A DNA stretch of 64,000 bases. Source: Gammaproteobacteria bacterium (lineage in GTDB: Bacteria > Pseudomonadota > Gammaproteobacteria > Coxiellales > Coxiellaceae). Of this stretch, positions 17,109-27,319 are shown piece by piece (position 1 is the first letter of the stretch; the number at the start of each line of letters is the position of its first letter). A program made the position numbers and the translations under genes. The stretch spans positions 180,612 through 244,611 of the forward strand of contig JAUIAD010000003.1 of assembly GCA_030425685.1 (NCBI GenBank). The letters are read 5' to 3'. Under the pieces are notes generated by a model. That model was given only the letters and a program-made list of their open reading frames with translations, had not been told where the DNA came from and made no database searches.

Positions 17109-18560
17109 CTAAACGATTCTCAACGAGCTCTGACACTCCTCGTGGTCCTGCTTAGTTTTAAGATAATTTTTAATTAAACCGCTATTTTGAACGCTAATTG
17201 GCAATATAGGAAAAACCCTACCTTGATCCGTTAAACGCACAAAGCCAAATTTTGCCAATGCGTCAAAAGCAGCATCGAAATCCTTACCAGCAAACTCCTT
17301 TTGCAAACAACGCAAAGGAGCGCCATGTTGTGGCTCGTTAGGCTTGGCAATGACTGATAGTAATTCAACCGCTTCTGGACACTCATGATCAGCTGCAACT
17401 AACGAGAAAGAAATCACCCGCGCCTGATAAGACAATTTTTCCTGTGCATTTTTAGCCGATTTATTTTTGATTGCTTTTTCGTAGTCAATCATAGATATAT
17501 CTGTCGCCAGCAGGTAAGCACACACATGACGAAATACAGCAGGATCACCATTAATTTCATCCATTATGCGCCAACCAACTGGTCGCATGGACTCAACAAA
17601 ACGAGATGGGTTAGCGGACATAGCATCCGTTAAATCTGAACGCAGCAGCGGCTTATGTAGATCAATAAGCTCATAACCTGCCTCACTTGATTGACTAGCA
17701 ACATCTTGACTCCCCGTTGTCACCAAAACATTAACGCGCGCATCACCCAGTTGCTGTAAAATCTCATTGATATTCTCAAACTTCTTAACACACTTAAATA
17801 TTAAAATAGCACCGGGCCGCTTTCTAATTTCCGCCACGCAATCTTTAATAACAGCCGCAAAAGATTTATCGACCGCATCTCCCAAACCCAGTGACTGATG
17901 ACAACGACGAAAACTATTTTCCAACTCGGTTTGATTAGAGGCATTAAAGCTATAAAGCGAAGGGTGCTCAGCATGGGTGTAAAGCTCAGGATGACTTTCT
18001 GATCGCTGATACATTTGATAACCGGTAGTCACGGCTAAATCATGCTTACCAACCCCACCTTTACCATAAAAGAAAATAACGCGCGTTTTCTTTGCTTTAA
18101 TCATTTTAATAACATCACAGACTTTATCACGAAATGATTTAGGCACCAGAACGGTTAAGAGCTCCTGCGAAAGATTAGTCACAGAGCCTAACTTTTTCGG
18201 CGGCGAAAACACAATACGCCAATGTTCCAAGCGTTGATCGAGCTCATCTGTTAACATCATTATTGATACTAACGCAATAGGTGAAAGCACAATACCTAAC
18301 AGCTGCACAGCGTAATAAGGACCATGCAAATGGTGCAACGCATTTATAATACGCGTTTGGCTTGAAGATTTACTAGCACCATTGCCAGCCTGCTTGACCG
18401 TGCTAGAAAAAAATTTTTTATTCACTGTCTCAAATCTTTTTACTTGCCCCCAGGTCCTCTGACCTATATTTCTGCCAAACTGAGCCGTTAATCTATTTGA
18501 GAAAATAGAAAAAGAAGAGCTAAACACTCTCCGTTGTTGCGATAATAAAAAACGCCGCAT
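17109..18560 (-). CDS. NB-ARC-like protein with presequence-like N-terminus
   Basis: I do not recognise a named gene. From the ATG at 18560 (AAGGTGG ribosome site) it has 483 residues. Residues 1-43 contain nine Arg/Lys and no acidic residue (start MRRFLLSQQRRVFSSSFSIF), like a mitochondrial presequence. A hydrophobic segment follows at about 82-103. A nucleotide-binding region begins at about 160, with P-loop GKGGVGKH at 166-173; the usual Thr/Ser after Lys is His. The Walker B-like strand AILIFKCV lacks acidic residues. VNVLVTTGSQDVA resembles the NB-ARC TTR motif and the C-terminal 150 residues resemble its helical and winged-helix parts. A host-directed effector is one reading; a degenerate bacterial STAND protein is the other. 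The frame opens at 18647, but that start is inside the prfC terminator. Confidence 0.6.
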   Translation of the reverse strand: MRRFLLSQQRRVFSSSFSIFSNRLTAQFGRNIGQRTWGQVKRFETVNKKFFSSTVKQAGNGASKSSSQTRIINALHHLHGPYYAVQLLGIVLSPIALVSIMMLTDELDQRLEHWRIVFSPPKKLGSVTNLSQELLTVLVPKSFRDKVCDVIKMIKAKKTRVIFFYGKGGVGKHDLAVTTGYQMYQRSESHPELYTHAEHPSLYSFNASNQTELENSFRRCHQSLGLGDAVDKSFAAVIKDCVAEIRKRPGAILIFKCVKKFENINEILQQLGDARVNVLVTTGSQDVASQSSEAGYELIDLHKPLLRSDLTDAMSANPSRFVESMRPVGWRIMDEINGDPAVFRHVCAYLLATDISMIDYEKAIKNKSAKNAQEKLSYQARVISFSLVAADHECPEAVELLSVIAKPNEPQHGAPLRCLQKEFAGKDFDAAFDALAKFGFVRLTDQGRVFPILPISVQNSGLIKNYLKTKQDHEECQSSLRIV

Positions 18561-18636
18561 GTAAACACCCACCTTGTTTAAAAAATACGGCTGCATTCTA
18601 TATGAGATTTTAAATAATTGAAACTCAAAAAAACAT

Positions 18637-18670
18637 ATTAAAAGCACCTTGCCAACAAGGTGCTTTTAAT
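18637..18670 (-). terminator. Hairpin terminator of prfC
   Basis: Perfect 14-base arms (18637-18650 and 18657-18670) around GCCAAC, placed one base after the prfC stop. On the minus strand the hairpin reads ATTAAAAGCACCTT and its complement, followed by TATGTTTTTTTG, giving a T-run. It separates prfC from the NB-ARC-like gene. Confidence 0.85.
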
Positions 18671-18671
18671 A

Positions 18672-20255
18672 TCAAACTTCCCGCGTTGCACGAAAAGAAA
18701 TATCAGGCCATTGTTCAGTGGTAATATCTAAATTAACACGCGAAGGCGCTAAGTATGTTAATAAGTCAGAACCATCTAAAGCAAGATTCCTTTGTTGCTC
18801 TTGTTTAAATTGCTCCAACATCTTCGGGTCATCACACTCAACCCAACGAGCAGTAACGGTATTTACATTTTCATAAATACATTTAACGTTGTACTCATTA
18901 AGCAAACGATAAGCCACCACATCAAACTGCAAAACACCCACTGCACCCAAGATTAGATCGTTACTTATCATTGGGCGGAAAACCTGCGTCGCCCCCTCTT
19001 CCGATAATTGCATTAACCCTTTTAACAACGCTTTTTGGCGCAGGGGGTCTTTTAATCTGACCAAACGAAATAACTCTGGCGCAAAATTAGGAATGCCGGT
19101 AAATTTTAATTTTTCACCAACACTAAAGGTATCACCTATTTGTATAGTGCCATGATTATGCAAACCGATAATATCACCTGGAAAAGCCTCTTCTGCATTT
19201 TCACGCTGACCGGCCATAAACGTTAAGGCATTATTGATTTGTACATCTTTTCCAATGCGGATATGACGCATTTTCATCCCTTTGCGATATTGCCCCGACG
19301 ATATGCGCATAAAGGCAATACGATCACGATGCGCTGGATCCATATTGGCTTGTATTTTAAAAACAAAACCGCTAAATTTTGCCTCGCTCGGCTCCACAGT
19401 ACGCACATCCGTATCGCGCGGACGCGGTGACGGCGATTCTTTAACAAAGCCTTGCAATAATTCTCTAACACCAAAATTATTAATGGCGGAACCAAAATAT
19501 ACCGGCGTTAACTCACCTTTTAAGAACGCTTCACGATCATAAGGATGACTTGCACCTTTGACCAATTCAATTTCATCACGCAAGTCTGCTGCTAATTCAC
19601 CAATTGCCTGATCAAGCTCAGGGTTATCCAAGCCCTCAATTTTATCAACCTCACCCACTTCATAATTTTTACCGGCCTCGTACAAATAGACCGTATCTTC
19701 CAGTAAGTGATAAATACCCTTAAAATGTTTCCCCATGCCAATTGGCCAAGTAATGGGAGCACATTGAATTTTTAAAATATCTTCAATCTCATCGAGCAAA
19801 TCTATTGGGTCACGCGTATCGCGATCCATTTTATTAATAAAAGTAGTAATCGGCGTAGTACGTAAACGACACACTTCCATTAATTTAATAGTACGCGGCT
19901 CAACACCCTTAGCAGCATCAATCACCATCAGAGCTGAGTCAACCGCGGTTAATGTGCGATAAGTATCTTCAGAAAAGTCAGCATGCCCCGGCGTATCGAG
20001 TAAATTTACCACATGCTCATCAAAAATAAACTGCATCACCGAGGTAGTAACAGAAATACCACGCTGTTTTTCCAACTCCATCCAGTCGGACGTGGCATGA
20101 CGCCCTGCCTTGCGGCCTTTTACCGTCCCCGCTAAGGAAATAGCACCACCAAACAACAATAGCTTTTCAGTAATGGTTGTTTTACCCGCATCAGGGTGTG
20201 AAATGATGGCGAACGTGCGCCGCTTTTCAACTTCTTGAAATAAATCTCTCATCAT
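18672..20255 (-). CDS. prfC: Peptide chain release factor 3
   Basis: GTPase that removes RF1 and RF2 from the ribosome after peptide release. The 527 residues match E. coli RF3 (529). G1 is SHPDAGKTT near residue 18, G3 is [16 protein letters not shown] and G4 is TFINKMDRD. GPFKGxY-type and C-terminal regions such as [17 protein letters not shown] and WVECDD are as in RF3, not EF-G. It starts six bases after lptG, on the same strand, and probably shares its transcript; a strong hairpin ends it. Confidence 0.97.
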   Translation of the reverse strand: MMRDLFQEVEKRRTFAIISHPDAGKTTITEKLLLFGGAISLAGTVKGRKAGRHATSDWMELEKQRGISVTTSVMQFIFDEHVVNLLDTPGHADFSEDTYRTLTAVDSALMVIDAAKGVEPRTIKLMEVCRLRTTPITTFINKMDRDTRDPIDLLDEIEDILKIQCAPITWPIGMGKHFKGIYHLLEDTVYLYEAGKNYEVGEVDKIEGLDNPELDQAIGELAADLRDEIELVKGASHPYDREAFLKGELTPVYFGSAINNFGVRELLQGFVKESPSPRPRDTDVRTVEPSEAKFSGFVFKIQANMDPAHRDRIAFMRISSGQYRKGMKMRHIRIGKDVQINNALTFMAGQRENAEEAFPGDIIGLHNHGTIQIGDTFSVGEKLKFTGIPNFAPELFRLVRLKDPLRQKALLKGLMQLSEEGATQVFRPMISNDLILGAVGVLQFDVVAYRLLNEYNVKCIYENVNTVTARWVECDDPKMLEQFKQEQQRNLALDGSDLLTYLAPSRVNLDITTEQWPDISFRATREV

Positions 20256-20261
20256 TCATCT

Positions 20262-21329
20262 CTAATTTATTCGGCGCAAAAGGATAACACATGCAACCGC
20301 AAAGAACACCGTTGGAATAAAGGCCGCTAGTACTGAGGGGATTTGATACACCATACTTAATGGCCCAAAAAAACGATCCAACATATAAAAAACAAAGCCC
20401 ACCGATATACCCGTAATAATCCGCAAGCCCATACTGGCCGAACGTAGCGAACCGAAAATAAACGGAATACCTAAACAAATCATCACAATAATGGAAACCG
20501 GCTCTAAGATACGTCGCCAAAAAGCATAACGATACTGACTCACAGCCAAGCCTGCATGTGTGCGATATTTTATTATTTTATAAAGCCCATAGGTAGAAAG
20601 CTGATCGACACTTTTCCTTCCCGTATTGACGATCAAAGGATTAAAAACAAAATGCATCGGCAAACGCTTAAGGTGTTTTTTAATCACTTTATTAGCAGTG
20701 AAAATATCTTCAGCCACGTCTTCTAACACCCAAGAGCCATGTTTATTTAATACGCCACGCTTTGCCCGCGCACTAACCTGTAAATGATGGTTTGCATCAA
20801 TATCAAATACTTCAACATCGGCGATCTGTTTACTTGTTTCAACACTGCCAATATGGACAAAAGCATTCTTATCTCGCAACCAAAATCCAGATAAAGATTT
20901 ATAGCCCATTTCACGACCCAAAGCTGCTGCTTTCATCTTTTCAGCACTAATTTGCAAAGCAGGCGCAACAAACTCGCCAATAAAAACGACAACAATCAAC
21001 ATCCAAACGGCTGTTTTTATTAGCGAGCCCGCAATACGAACAATGGAAACACCATTTGAACGCATGACCAGCAACTCAGATTGTGAGGCCAAACGCCCTA
21101 AACCAATTAAACAACCTAGAAAGGCAATCATCGGAAAAAATTGATATAAATCCAGGGGTAGCTTGGTCAAAATAAACAGTAACGCTTTCCAGGCGGTATA
21201 ATTTGCCTTGCCAATATCATTCAATTGGCTAAAGAACTGCATAAAACTCTGCACACCCAATAAGATGGCTGCAACCACACAAGTGGAACCAATAACAGCC
21301 GTGCGAATGTAACGATCCAACAACTTCAT
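20262..21329 (-). CDS. lptG: LPS export permease LptG
   Basis: Inner-membrane half of the LptB2FG transporter that extracts lipopolysaccharide and pushes it to the Lpt bridge. The 355 residues have the family plan: three N-terminal membrane segments (LLDRYIRTAVIGSTCVVAAI first), a periplasmic beta-jellyroll of about 150 residues with GFWLRDKNAFVHIG, and three C-terminal segments. RLASQSELLVMRSNGVS is the coupling-helix region facing LptB. The start overlaps the lptF stop by four bases. Confidence 0.95.
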   Translation of the reverse strand: MKLLDRYIRTAVIGSTCVVAAILLGVQSFMQFFSQLNDIGKANYTAWKALLFILTKLPLDLYQFFPMIAFLGCLIGLGRLASQSELLVMRSNGVSIVRIAGSLIKTAVWMLIVVVFIGEFVAPALQISAEKMKAAALGREMGYKSLSGFWLRDKNAFVHIGSVETSKQIADVEVFDIDANHHLQVSARAKRGVLNKHGSWVLEDVAEDIFTANKVIKKHLKRLPMHFVFNPLIVNTGRKSVDQLSTYGLYKIIKYRTHAGLAVSQYRYAFWRRILEPVSIIVMICLGIPFIFGSLRSASMGLRIITGISVGFVFYMLDRFFGPLSMVYQIPSVLAAFIPTVFFAVACVILLRRIN

Positions 21330-22456
21330 GATTTATGCCTACCCAAACGAAATACTTGCCGCCAACCTATTTGGTTAAGGTGTAATATCAGCGCCAATAA
21401 TAACAAAGAGCCATGTATCCACCATAAACCAATCGTTGGACTAATATCACCTGAACGTATCCAACTTCGCCCCATAAACATAAAGTTGGCATACAAGACA
21501 TAAATCAGAATAGCGGGAAAAATTTGCGTAAACTTACCTTTGCGCGGGTTAACCCTACTTAAAGGCACGGCTAATAACGCAAATATCAAGACAGACAGAG
21601 GCATCGCAAAGCGCCATTGCAACTCCCCTTGCGCCACTAGGTCAGAAGCTGGTTTTTTCCATAACTCCATCGTCGGTGTTGCATAATAATAACCCGTAGC
21701 ACCAATAATAGGCGGCGTTAATCGGCCCCAATATTGGCCAAACTGTGTAACCTGATAATTTCCTTCACCCGGGATACCAAGATAGCGAACACCTTTATCA
21801 AACACCAAAAATGTACTTCCATCAGCGTGCTTGCGTTCATAGGCCTTATTAGCGGAAATAATATCCCAAGTATCAGGGCCTTTTTCATTATGTTTTTCAA
21901 TTGCCAGAAACACATCGGTCAGTACGCCAGTATGATGCGCTACTTTTTTAGCATAAATAACGCGCTTGCCACCTTCTAGATTCTGAAAACGGGCGGGTAA
22001 TACCTTATGCAAGGTTGTCGATTTTATATCCTTATCAATAATATGGGTGCGTAAATCACAGACTTTAGGATAAACAGATAATAATAACCACGCCGTCACC
22101 GCTGCAACAAAACTCGCTACGATCATCACCATGCCCAGCACCTTGGCACGGCTTACACCACAAGAAAATAGCACCACCATTTCGTGGTTAACATAAAAAC
22201 GCCCTAAGGTTAATAAAATGCCCAAAAACAAGCCAAGTGGCAGCATGTAACCCAACAACATTGGTACTTGCAATGACATCAACTCAATAACTGTATGGGA
22301 AGTGATCATACCGCTAGCAGCTAAGTTCATATAATGAACAAACTGATTGGTCATAAAAATCAACAACAAAATTGACGTCGTTGCCAACAAAGTGATTAAT
22401 ATTTCTTTACAAAAGTATCTAAAAATTATCACTGAAAAGTTTAACCTTTTATGCAA
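21326..22456 (-). CDS. lptF: LPS export permease LptF
   Basis: Partner of LptG in the LptB2FG transporter. The 376 residues show three N-terminal membrane segments, the coupling motif LGRFYVNHEMVVLFSCGVS, a periplasmic beta-jellyroll (about 135-265) and three C-terminal segments with the PLSRVNPRKGKF loop between them. The start is a TTG at 22456 with TAGG five bases before it; a GTG at 22432 would give the N-terminus MIIFRYFCKEIL, nearer to the family norm. It heads an lptF-lptG-prfC operon. In many relatives lptF is divergent from pepA; here valS is the divergent neighbour. Confidence 0.94.
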   Translation of the reverse strand: MHKRLNFSVIIFRYFCKEILITLLATTSILLLIFMTNQFVHYMNLAASGMITSHTVIELMSLQVPMLLGYMLPLGLFLGILLTLGRFYVNHEMVVLFSCGVSRAKVLGMVMIVASFVAAVTAWLLLSVYPKVCDLRTHIIDKDIKSTTLHKVLPARFQNLEGGKRVIYAKKVAHHTGVLTDVFLAIEKHNEKGPDTWDIISANKAYERKHADGSTFLVFDKGVRYLGIPGEGNYQVTQFGQYWGRLTPPIIGATGYYYATPTMELWKKPASDLVAQGELQWRFAMPLSVLIFALLAVPLSRVNPRKGKFTQIFPAILIYVLYANFMFMGRSWIRSGDISPTIGLWWIHGSLLLLALILHLNQIGWRQVFRLGRHKS

Positions 22457-22520
22457 AAATACCTATAATTATCCAGCTAATAGCTAGTGGCGAATGCTCA
22501 TCTTTTGTAACAACAAAATG

Positions 22521-22580
22521 AAAAATGCATTTAAAAAGCACAGCGTACCGATGGTACATGAGCATTTTAAATGCATTTTT
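22521..22580. repeat. 60-bp inverted repeat upstream of valS
   Basis: Arms AAAAATGCATTTAAAA (22521-22536) and TTTTAAATGCATTTTT (22565-22580) are perfect inverses. The centre holds a second inverse, GTACC-GAT-GGTAC. The leader RNA of valS, or a terminator-like structure on either strand, could fold from it. Its function is unknown. Confidence 0.8.
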
Positions 22581-22711
22581 TGTTTACCTGTTCCATATTT
22601 GAACATTTTTCTCAAGCTCAATAAACTACTGTATAGTACGAATTCTTTCTGGATTCTAACACTTAGACAAAAATGTTAATACATTAAATTGAGTAAAAAA
22701 AGACAAACACC

Positions 22712-25474
22712 ATGGAAAAAACATTCAACCCAACGACAATCGAAAAAAACTGGTCAGAATATTGGCAAAAACACCAATTGGCAAAACATAGCGACCAAGG
22801 TACCCCTTATTGCATTATGCTACCCCCACCCAATGTCACAGGCACATTGCATATGGGGCATGGTTTTCAGCAGAGCATTATGGATGCCCTTATCCGTTAC
22901 CACAGAATGCTACAAAACAATACACTGTGGCAGGGTGGCACCGACCATGCGGGTATTGCCACACAGATGGTAGTTGAGCGGCAATTACTCAAAACAGGCA
23001 AATCACGCCATGACCTTGGCCGTGAAGACTTTATTGAAAAAGTGTGGGAATGGCGTCAACACTCTGGCGACATTATTACCGAGCAAATGAAACGCCTTGG
23101 CGTCTCTATCGATTGGTCGAGAAGTCGTTTTACTATGGATGAGATGATTTCACGGGCAACAGCTGAAGCCTTCTTAAAGCTCCATAAAGAAGGCCTTATT
23201 TACCGTGGTGAGCGCCTAGTTAATTGGGACCCCATGCTGCATACCGCCATCTCCGATTTAGAAGTTGAGCAACGCGATATCAAAGGATTCCTCTGGCATA
23301 TGCGTTATCCGCTTGTTAATGGCGAAGGCTTTTTAACCGTCGCCACTACCCGTCCTGAAACCATGTTAGGAGACACTGCGGTTGCCGTACATCCTGATGA
23401 TGAGCGTTACAGTCATTTGATTGGCCAACAGCTGCAGTTACCCTTAACGGAAAGAACCATCCCCATTATTGCTGACGAACACGTCGATAAAGAGTTTGGT
23501 ACCGGCTGCGTTAAAGTCACACCCGCTCATGATTTTAATGACTACGCTATTGGCCAGCGCCATCAGCTAGAAATGATTAATATCATGACAAAAGATGCAT
23601 GCATTAATGAAAATGCACCTGTAGCTTACCAAGGTTTAGACCGTTTTGAGGCGCGAAAAAAGGTAGTCGCTGATTTAGAAGCCCTTAACTTATTAGAAAA
23701 AATAGAAGATCATCAACTATCTGTCCCCCACGGTGATCGTTCCGGCGTTGTCATTGAGCCATTGCTCACTCACCAGTGGTTTATCAAAATGGAATCACTT
23801 GCCGAACCAGCGATTGCGGCTGTAAAAAATGGCGATATAAAATTCGTCCCAGAAAACTGGACCAAAACGTATCTGCAGTGGCTGGAAAACATCCAAGACT
23901 GGTGCATCAGCCGACAACTATGGTGGGGGCATCGCATCCCTGTTTGGTACGATGAAAAAGACAATATGTACGTTGGCCTTAACGAAAGCGATATACGTAA
24001 GCGTCACAATATCAGTAATGACGTAAAACTAACACAAGATAATGATGTCTTAGATACATGGTTTAGTTCCAGCTTATGGCCTTTTGCCACATTGGGATGG
24101 CCTGACAAAACAAAAGATTTTAAAACCTTCTACCCCACGCAAGTATTGGTTACTGGATTTGATATTATCTTTTTCTGGGTTGCCCGCATGGTCATGATGG
24201 GCATGAAGTTTACTGGCGAGATCCCCTTTGAAGAAGTTTATATCACCGGACTTATCCGTGACAGCCACGGCAAAAAGATGTCAAAAAGTAAAGGTAATGT
24301 CTTAGACCCTATTGATCTTATCGATGGTATTGACCTTGAAAGCTTAGTAAAAAAACGTCTTGCCGGTTTAATGCAACCTAAAATGGCCGCGGCCATTGAA
24401 AAAGCAACGCGCAAAGAGTTCCCTGATGGCATTGCCGCCCACGGTACAGACGCGCTGCGCTTTACCTTCTGCGCTTTAGCTAGCACCGGGCGAGATATTA
24501 ATTTTGATATGGGCCGTATCGAAGGCTACCGTAATTTCTGCAACAAGATCTGGAATGCCGCACGCTATGTGATTATGAATACTGAAAACCAAGATCTTGA
24601 TGCCGAGAAACCATTACAATTTGGTTTAGCCGATCGTTGGATTCGCGCCTCGCTGCAATCAACCATTAAAAAAGTTAATCAATATTTCAAACAATACCGC
24701 TTTGATTTATTAGCACAAGCCTTGTATGAGTTTACTTGGAACGAATACTGCGACTGGTATTTGGAACTAGCCAAATGCACGCTTACAGACGAAAACGCCA
24801 CGTCTTCGCAATTGCGTGGTACGCGCGTTACCTTGCTAGAAGTACTTGAAACCTTATTACGCTTAATGCACCCTATTATGCCATTTATAACCGAAGAAAT
24901 TTGGCAAAAAGTAGCGCCAATGCTAGGCAAACTAGGTTCCTCCATAATGGTAGCCGACTATCCAAAATATAACGACGCTGAATTTGATAAAAATGCATTA
25001 AGCCAAGTCAATTGGTTAAAACAAACTGTCACCGCTATCCGCACCATTCGCAGTGAAATGAATATCACCCCAAGCAAACGCATCCCAATTATTTTTAACA
25101 AAGGTGATGCTAACAGCAAAGAGCAAGTCGATGAATGCCAACAGTATTTAATACAACTCGCCAAAATTGACCATGTCACCTGGGCCAATGGTAGCTGCAA
25201 CCTTAATGCAACTGCAACAGCACTAGTAGACACCCTAGAAATTCATATTCCTTTGGCAGATCTTATTGACAAAAAGTCCGAGCTAGAGCGCTTAAATAAA
25301 GAAATTCAAAAGTTAACCAAGGAAATGGACAAATCAGCGGTCAAGCTCAACAACCCTAACTACGTTGACAAAGCCCCAGCTGCAGTAGTAGAAAAAGAAA
25401 AAGCTCGCTTCAAACAAGCGGAAAACACCCTAGAAAAACTAAAAGAGCAATTTAAAAATATAGAATCCTTATAA
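22712..25474 (+). CDS. valS: Valyl-tRNA synthetase
   Basis: Charges tRNA-Val; class I synthetase of 920 residues. The HIGH motif is HMGH at about 47-50 within LPPPNVTGTLHMGHG, the KMSKS motif is at about 523-527 in GKKMSKSKGN, and the editing (CP1) domain lies between, with TTRPETMLGDTAVAVHP. The C-terminal coiled coil (about 850-915, ELERLNKEIQKLTKEMDK) is the ValS tRNA-binding arm. The usual Gly-Gly-Thr-Asp-His-Ala-Gly stretch (QGGTDHAGIATQ) is intact. A large inverted repeat lies 130 bases upstream. holC and pepA, frequent neighbours of valS, are absent here. Confidence 0.98.
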   Translation: MEKTFNPTTIEKNWSEYWQKHQLAKHSDQGTPYCIMLPPPNVTGTLHMGHGFQQSIMDALIRYHRMLQNNTLWQGGTDHAGIATQMVVERQLLKTGKSRHDLGREDFIEKVWEWRQHSGDIITEQMKRLGVSIDWSRSRFTMDEMISRATAEAFLKLHKEGLIYRGERLVNWDPMLHTAISDLEVEQRDIKGFLWHMRYPLVNGEGFLTVATTRPETMLGDTAVAVHPDDERYSHLIGQQLQLPLTERTIPIIADEHVDKEFGTGCVKVTPAHDFNDYAIGQRHQLEMINIMTKDACINENAPVAYQGLDRFEARKKVVADLEALNLLEKIEDHQLSVPHGDRSGVVIEPLLTHQWFIKMESLAEPAIAAVKNGDIKFVPENWTKTYLQWLENIQDWCISRQLWWGHRIPVWYDEKDNMYVGLNESDIRKRHNISNDVKLTQDNDVLDTWFSSSLWPFATLGWPDKTKDFKTFYPTQVLVTGFDIIFFWVARMVMMGMKFTGEIPFEEVYITGLIRDSHGKKMSKSKGNVLDPIDLIDGIDLESLVKKRLAGLMQPKMAAAIEKATRKEFPDGIAAHGTDALRFTFCALASTGRDINFDMGRIEGYRNFCNKIWNAARYVIMNTENQDLDAEKPLQFGLADRWIRASLQSTIKKVNQYFKQYRFDLLAQALYEFTWNEYCDWYLELAKCTLTDENATSSQLRGTRVTLLEVLETLLRLMHPIMPFITEEIWQKVAPMLGKLGSSIMVADYPKYNDAEFDKNALSQVNWLKQTVTAIRTIRSEMNITPSKRIPIIFNKGDANSKEQVDECQQYLIQLAKIDHVTWANGSCNLNATATALVDTLEIHIPLADLIDKKSELERLNKEIQKLTKEMDKSAVKLNNPNYVDKAPAAVVEKEKARFKQAENTLEKLKEQFKNIESL

Positions 25475-25501
25475 CCCTCAAAACCGGTAAAAAAAACGTA
25501 G

Positions 25502-25521
25502 GGGCGCAGCATGCTGCGCCC
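25502..25521. repeat. Palindrome copy after valS
   Basis: GGGCGCAGCATGCTGCGCCC with GTAG on its left rather than CTAC on its right, so inverted relative to the other copies. It follows the valS stop by about 27 bases, after an A-run. Confidence 0.85.
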
Positions 25522-25577
25522 GCCAACTTTCAGCAGCAACAAAAGTTAAAAAAACCTAAAACCAAAACCCCAACCAA

Positions 25578-27149
25578 CTACTTACTCAAAACCGCCTCAA
25601 AGTTAGACTCAATCTCCTCCTTAGACATCCCACTCTTAAGCGCAAAAAACAAAACAATAATACTAAAAATAAAAATAATAAACATACTAGCACCAAAAGA
25701 AAGCGCCCCGGTCCCATCAAAAGTCGAAGGGCCATAATATGAAATCACCCAAAGCCCAAAGAAATAAGGAAACACCCACCAAAAGTGCTGCCAACCAAAG
25801 TCCTTCGCCGGCAATCTTTTAATAAAATGATACCAACAAAAATACGCGACAAAAAACACTAACAAAACAAAAAAGAGAAAGCTAAGCGTATAATGACCAC
25901 TCCAAAAAATAATAGCATTAGCGATATAAAATGCTATCGGCGCAATAATCCAAGCTGGCCATAATCGAAACGGTGGATCATACTCAGGCAAGCGCATCCT
26001 AAGTTGCAGCAGCACAATAGGCGCAATAGCCAGCGTTAATACAATTGCAGCAGAAACATAAGTCATAATTTTGCGCCACGAAGGAAAAGGGAAAAAGAAC
26101 ACCAAGCCCAGAAAGAAAACTACTAACAGTGCAGCCCAAGGCACACCTTTTTTACTCGCAAGCGACATAAATTTAGGCGCACTATCCATTTGCCCAGAAG
26201 CAACGATAATACGAGAAGATGTCGTCACATAGATAAACGACGCCCCCGCCGGTGACACAAATGCATCAAGATACAGCACTAACGACCACCAACCTGCACC
26301 AATCAACACAGCAAGGCCGGCAATCGGCCCCGCACTATTTTTAAACGTCAATAAAGACCAGCCATTGTTAATAGAATCTAGCGGTAACGCCGTGATAAAA
26401 GAGTATTGCAGCCCAAGATAGATTAACATCATAATTAATATAGAACAGGTCAGTGCAATAGGCACCGCATGCGAGGGGTTTTTACACTCACCACTAAGCA
26501 CAACCGCATTACGAATACCTAGAAAGCTATAAATAACACCAGCGCTAGCAACGGTAGAAAATACCTGACTAACAGAAATACTGTGTTTAGCATAAATAAA
26601 ATTCGAAGGATTAAACGATAAACCCAAAAAAATTACAATGGTAATGATAGGGATAAGCAATTTCCAAAAGGTTATCGTGTTATTAATAAGCAGAACTTTT
26701 TTGATCGCAACATAATTAAGTAACACCACAATGGCTAATAAAATTGCCCCTGTTATCAACCCTGTCATGGATAATTCATTTGTGGCAGGAACTAAAAAAA
26801 TGGGCATATAACTATTAGCATAAGACAATATCGCCAACACTTCTGTAGGAGGCGCTGCCACATAAGCCAATAGCAACATCCAAGACCAAATTCTACCGAT
26901 CAGTAAACCATGCGTAAGGTGAGATAAATGCACCAAGGTGCCGTTACGTGGACAAAAGGTAGTTAACTCAGCATAAACAAGGCCTATAAAAAGTATACAA
27001 ACTGCGCCAATAAACCAAGGGTACATACTATAAGGACCAGCTAATTTAGCGACATAAAATGGGCCAAACAACCAACCCGACCCGATCATCCCACCAACAC
27101 TAGTTAACATTAAACCAAATACACCTACGTGACGCCTTGGTTGATCCAT
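25578..27149 (-). CDS. APC-superfamily amino acid permease
   Basis: Predicted inner-membrane amino acid transporter of 523 residues with 12 or more hydrophobic segments. GLMLTSVGGMIGSGWLFGPF is the APC TM1 glycine motif. YAELTTFCPRNGTLVHLSH matches TM2-3, and VVLSGECKNPSHAVP matches the end of TM6 and its loop. It is a paralogue of the protein at 55200 (MIGSGWLF, aspartate-free P-P-x-E-V loop and a similar C-terminal membrane layout). Divergent from the orphan gene at 27320. The substrate is unknown. Codon use looks like that of its neighbours. Confidence 0.85.
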   Translation of the reverse strand: MDQPRRHVGVFGLMLTSVGGMIGSGWLFGPFYVAKLAGPYSMYPWFIGAVCILFIGLVYAELTTFCPRNGTLVHLSHLTHGLLIGRIWSWMLLLAYVAAPPTEVLAILSYANSYMPIFLVPATNELSMTGLITGAILLAIVVLLNYVAIKKVLLINNTITFWKLLIPIITIVIFLGLSFNPSNFIYAKHSISVSQVFSTVASAGVIYSFLGIRNAVVLSGECKNPSHAVPIALTCSILIMMLIYLGLQYSFITALPLDSINNGWSLLTFKNSAGPIAGLAVLIGAGWWSLVLYLDAFVSPAGASFIYVTTSSRIIVASGQMDSAPKFMSLASKKGVPWAALLVVFFLGLVFFFPFPSWRKIMTYVSAAIVLTLAIAPIVLLQLRMRLPEYDPPFRLWPAWIIAPIAFYIANAIIFWSGHYTLSFLFFVLLVFFVAYFCWYHFIKRLPAKDFGWQHFWWVFPYFFGLWVISYYGPSTFDGTGALSFGASMFIIFIFSIIVLFFALKSGMSKEEIESNFEAVLSK

Positions 27150-27319
27150 TTTTCTTCCCTGCTAAAGCTTAAGCTAAGAAAAAGATATCATAGTGTTGGA
27201 ACAACAGCAATTTGGGCTTTTTATTGTCATCTCCCACATTGCCAGCTATACTCCAAAAACGCCTGCAAGATAAGCATCCAGCAGAAACAAATCCTTATAT
27301 TTTTATTAGGAGCAATTTT

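Noticed and set aside
22494..22679. 61-residue frame before valS
   Set aside because: Lies across the inverted repeat and has no ribosome site.
22460..22711. T-box leader of valS
   Set aside because: No T-box core sequence; T-boxes are rare outside Firmicutes and relatives.
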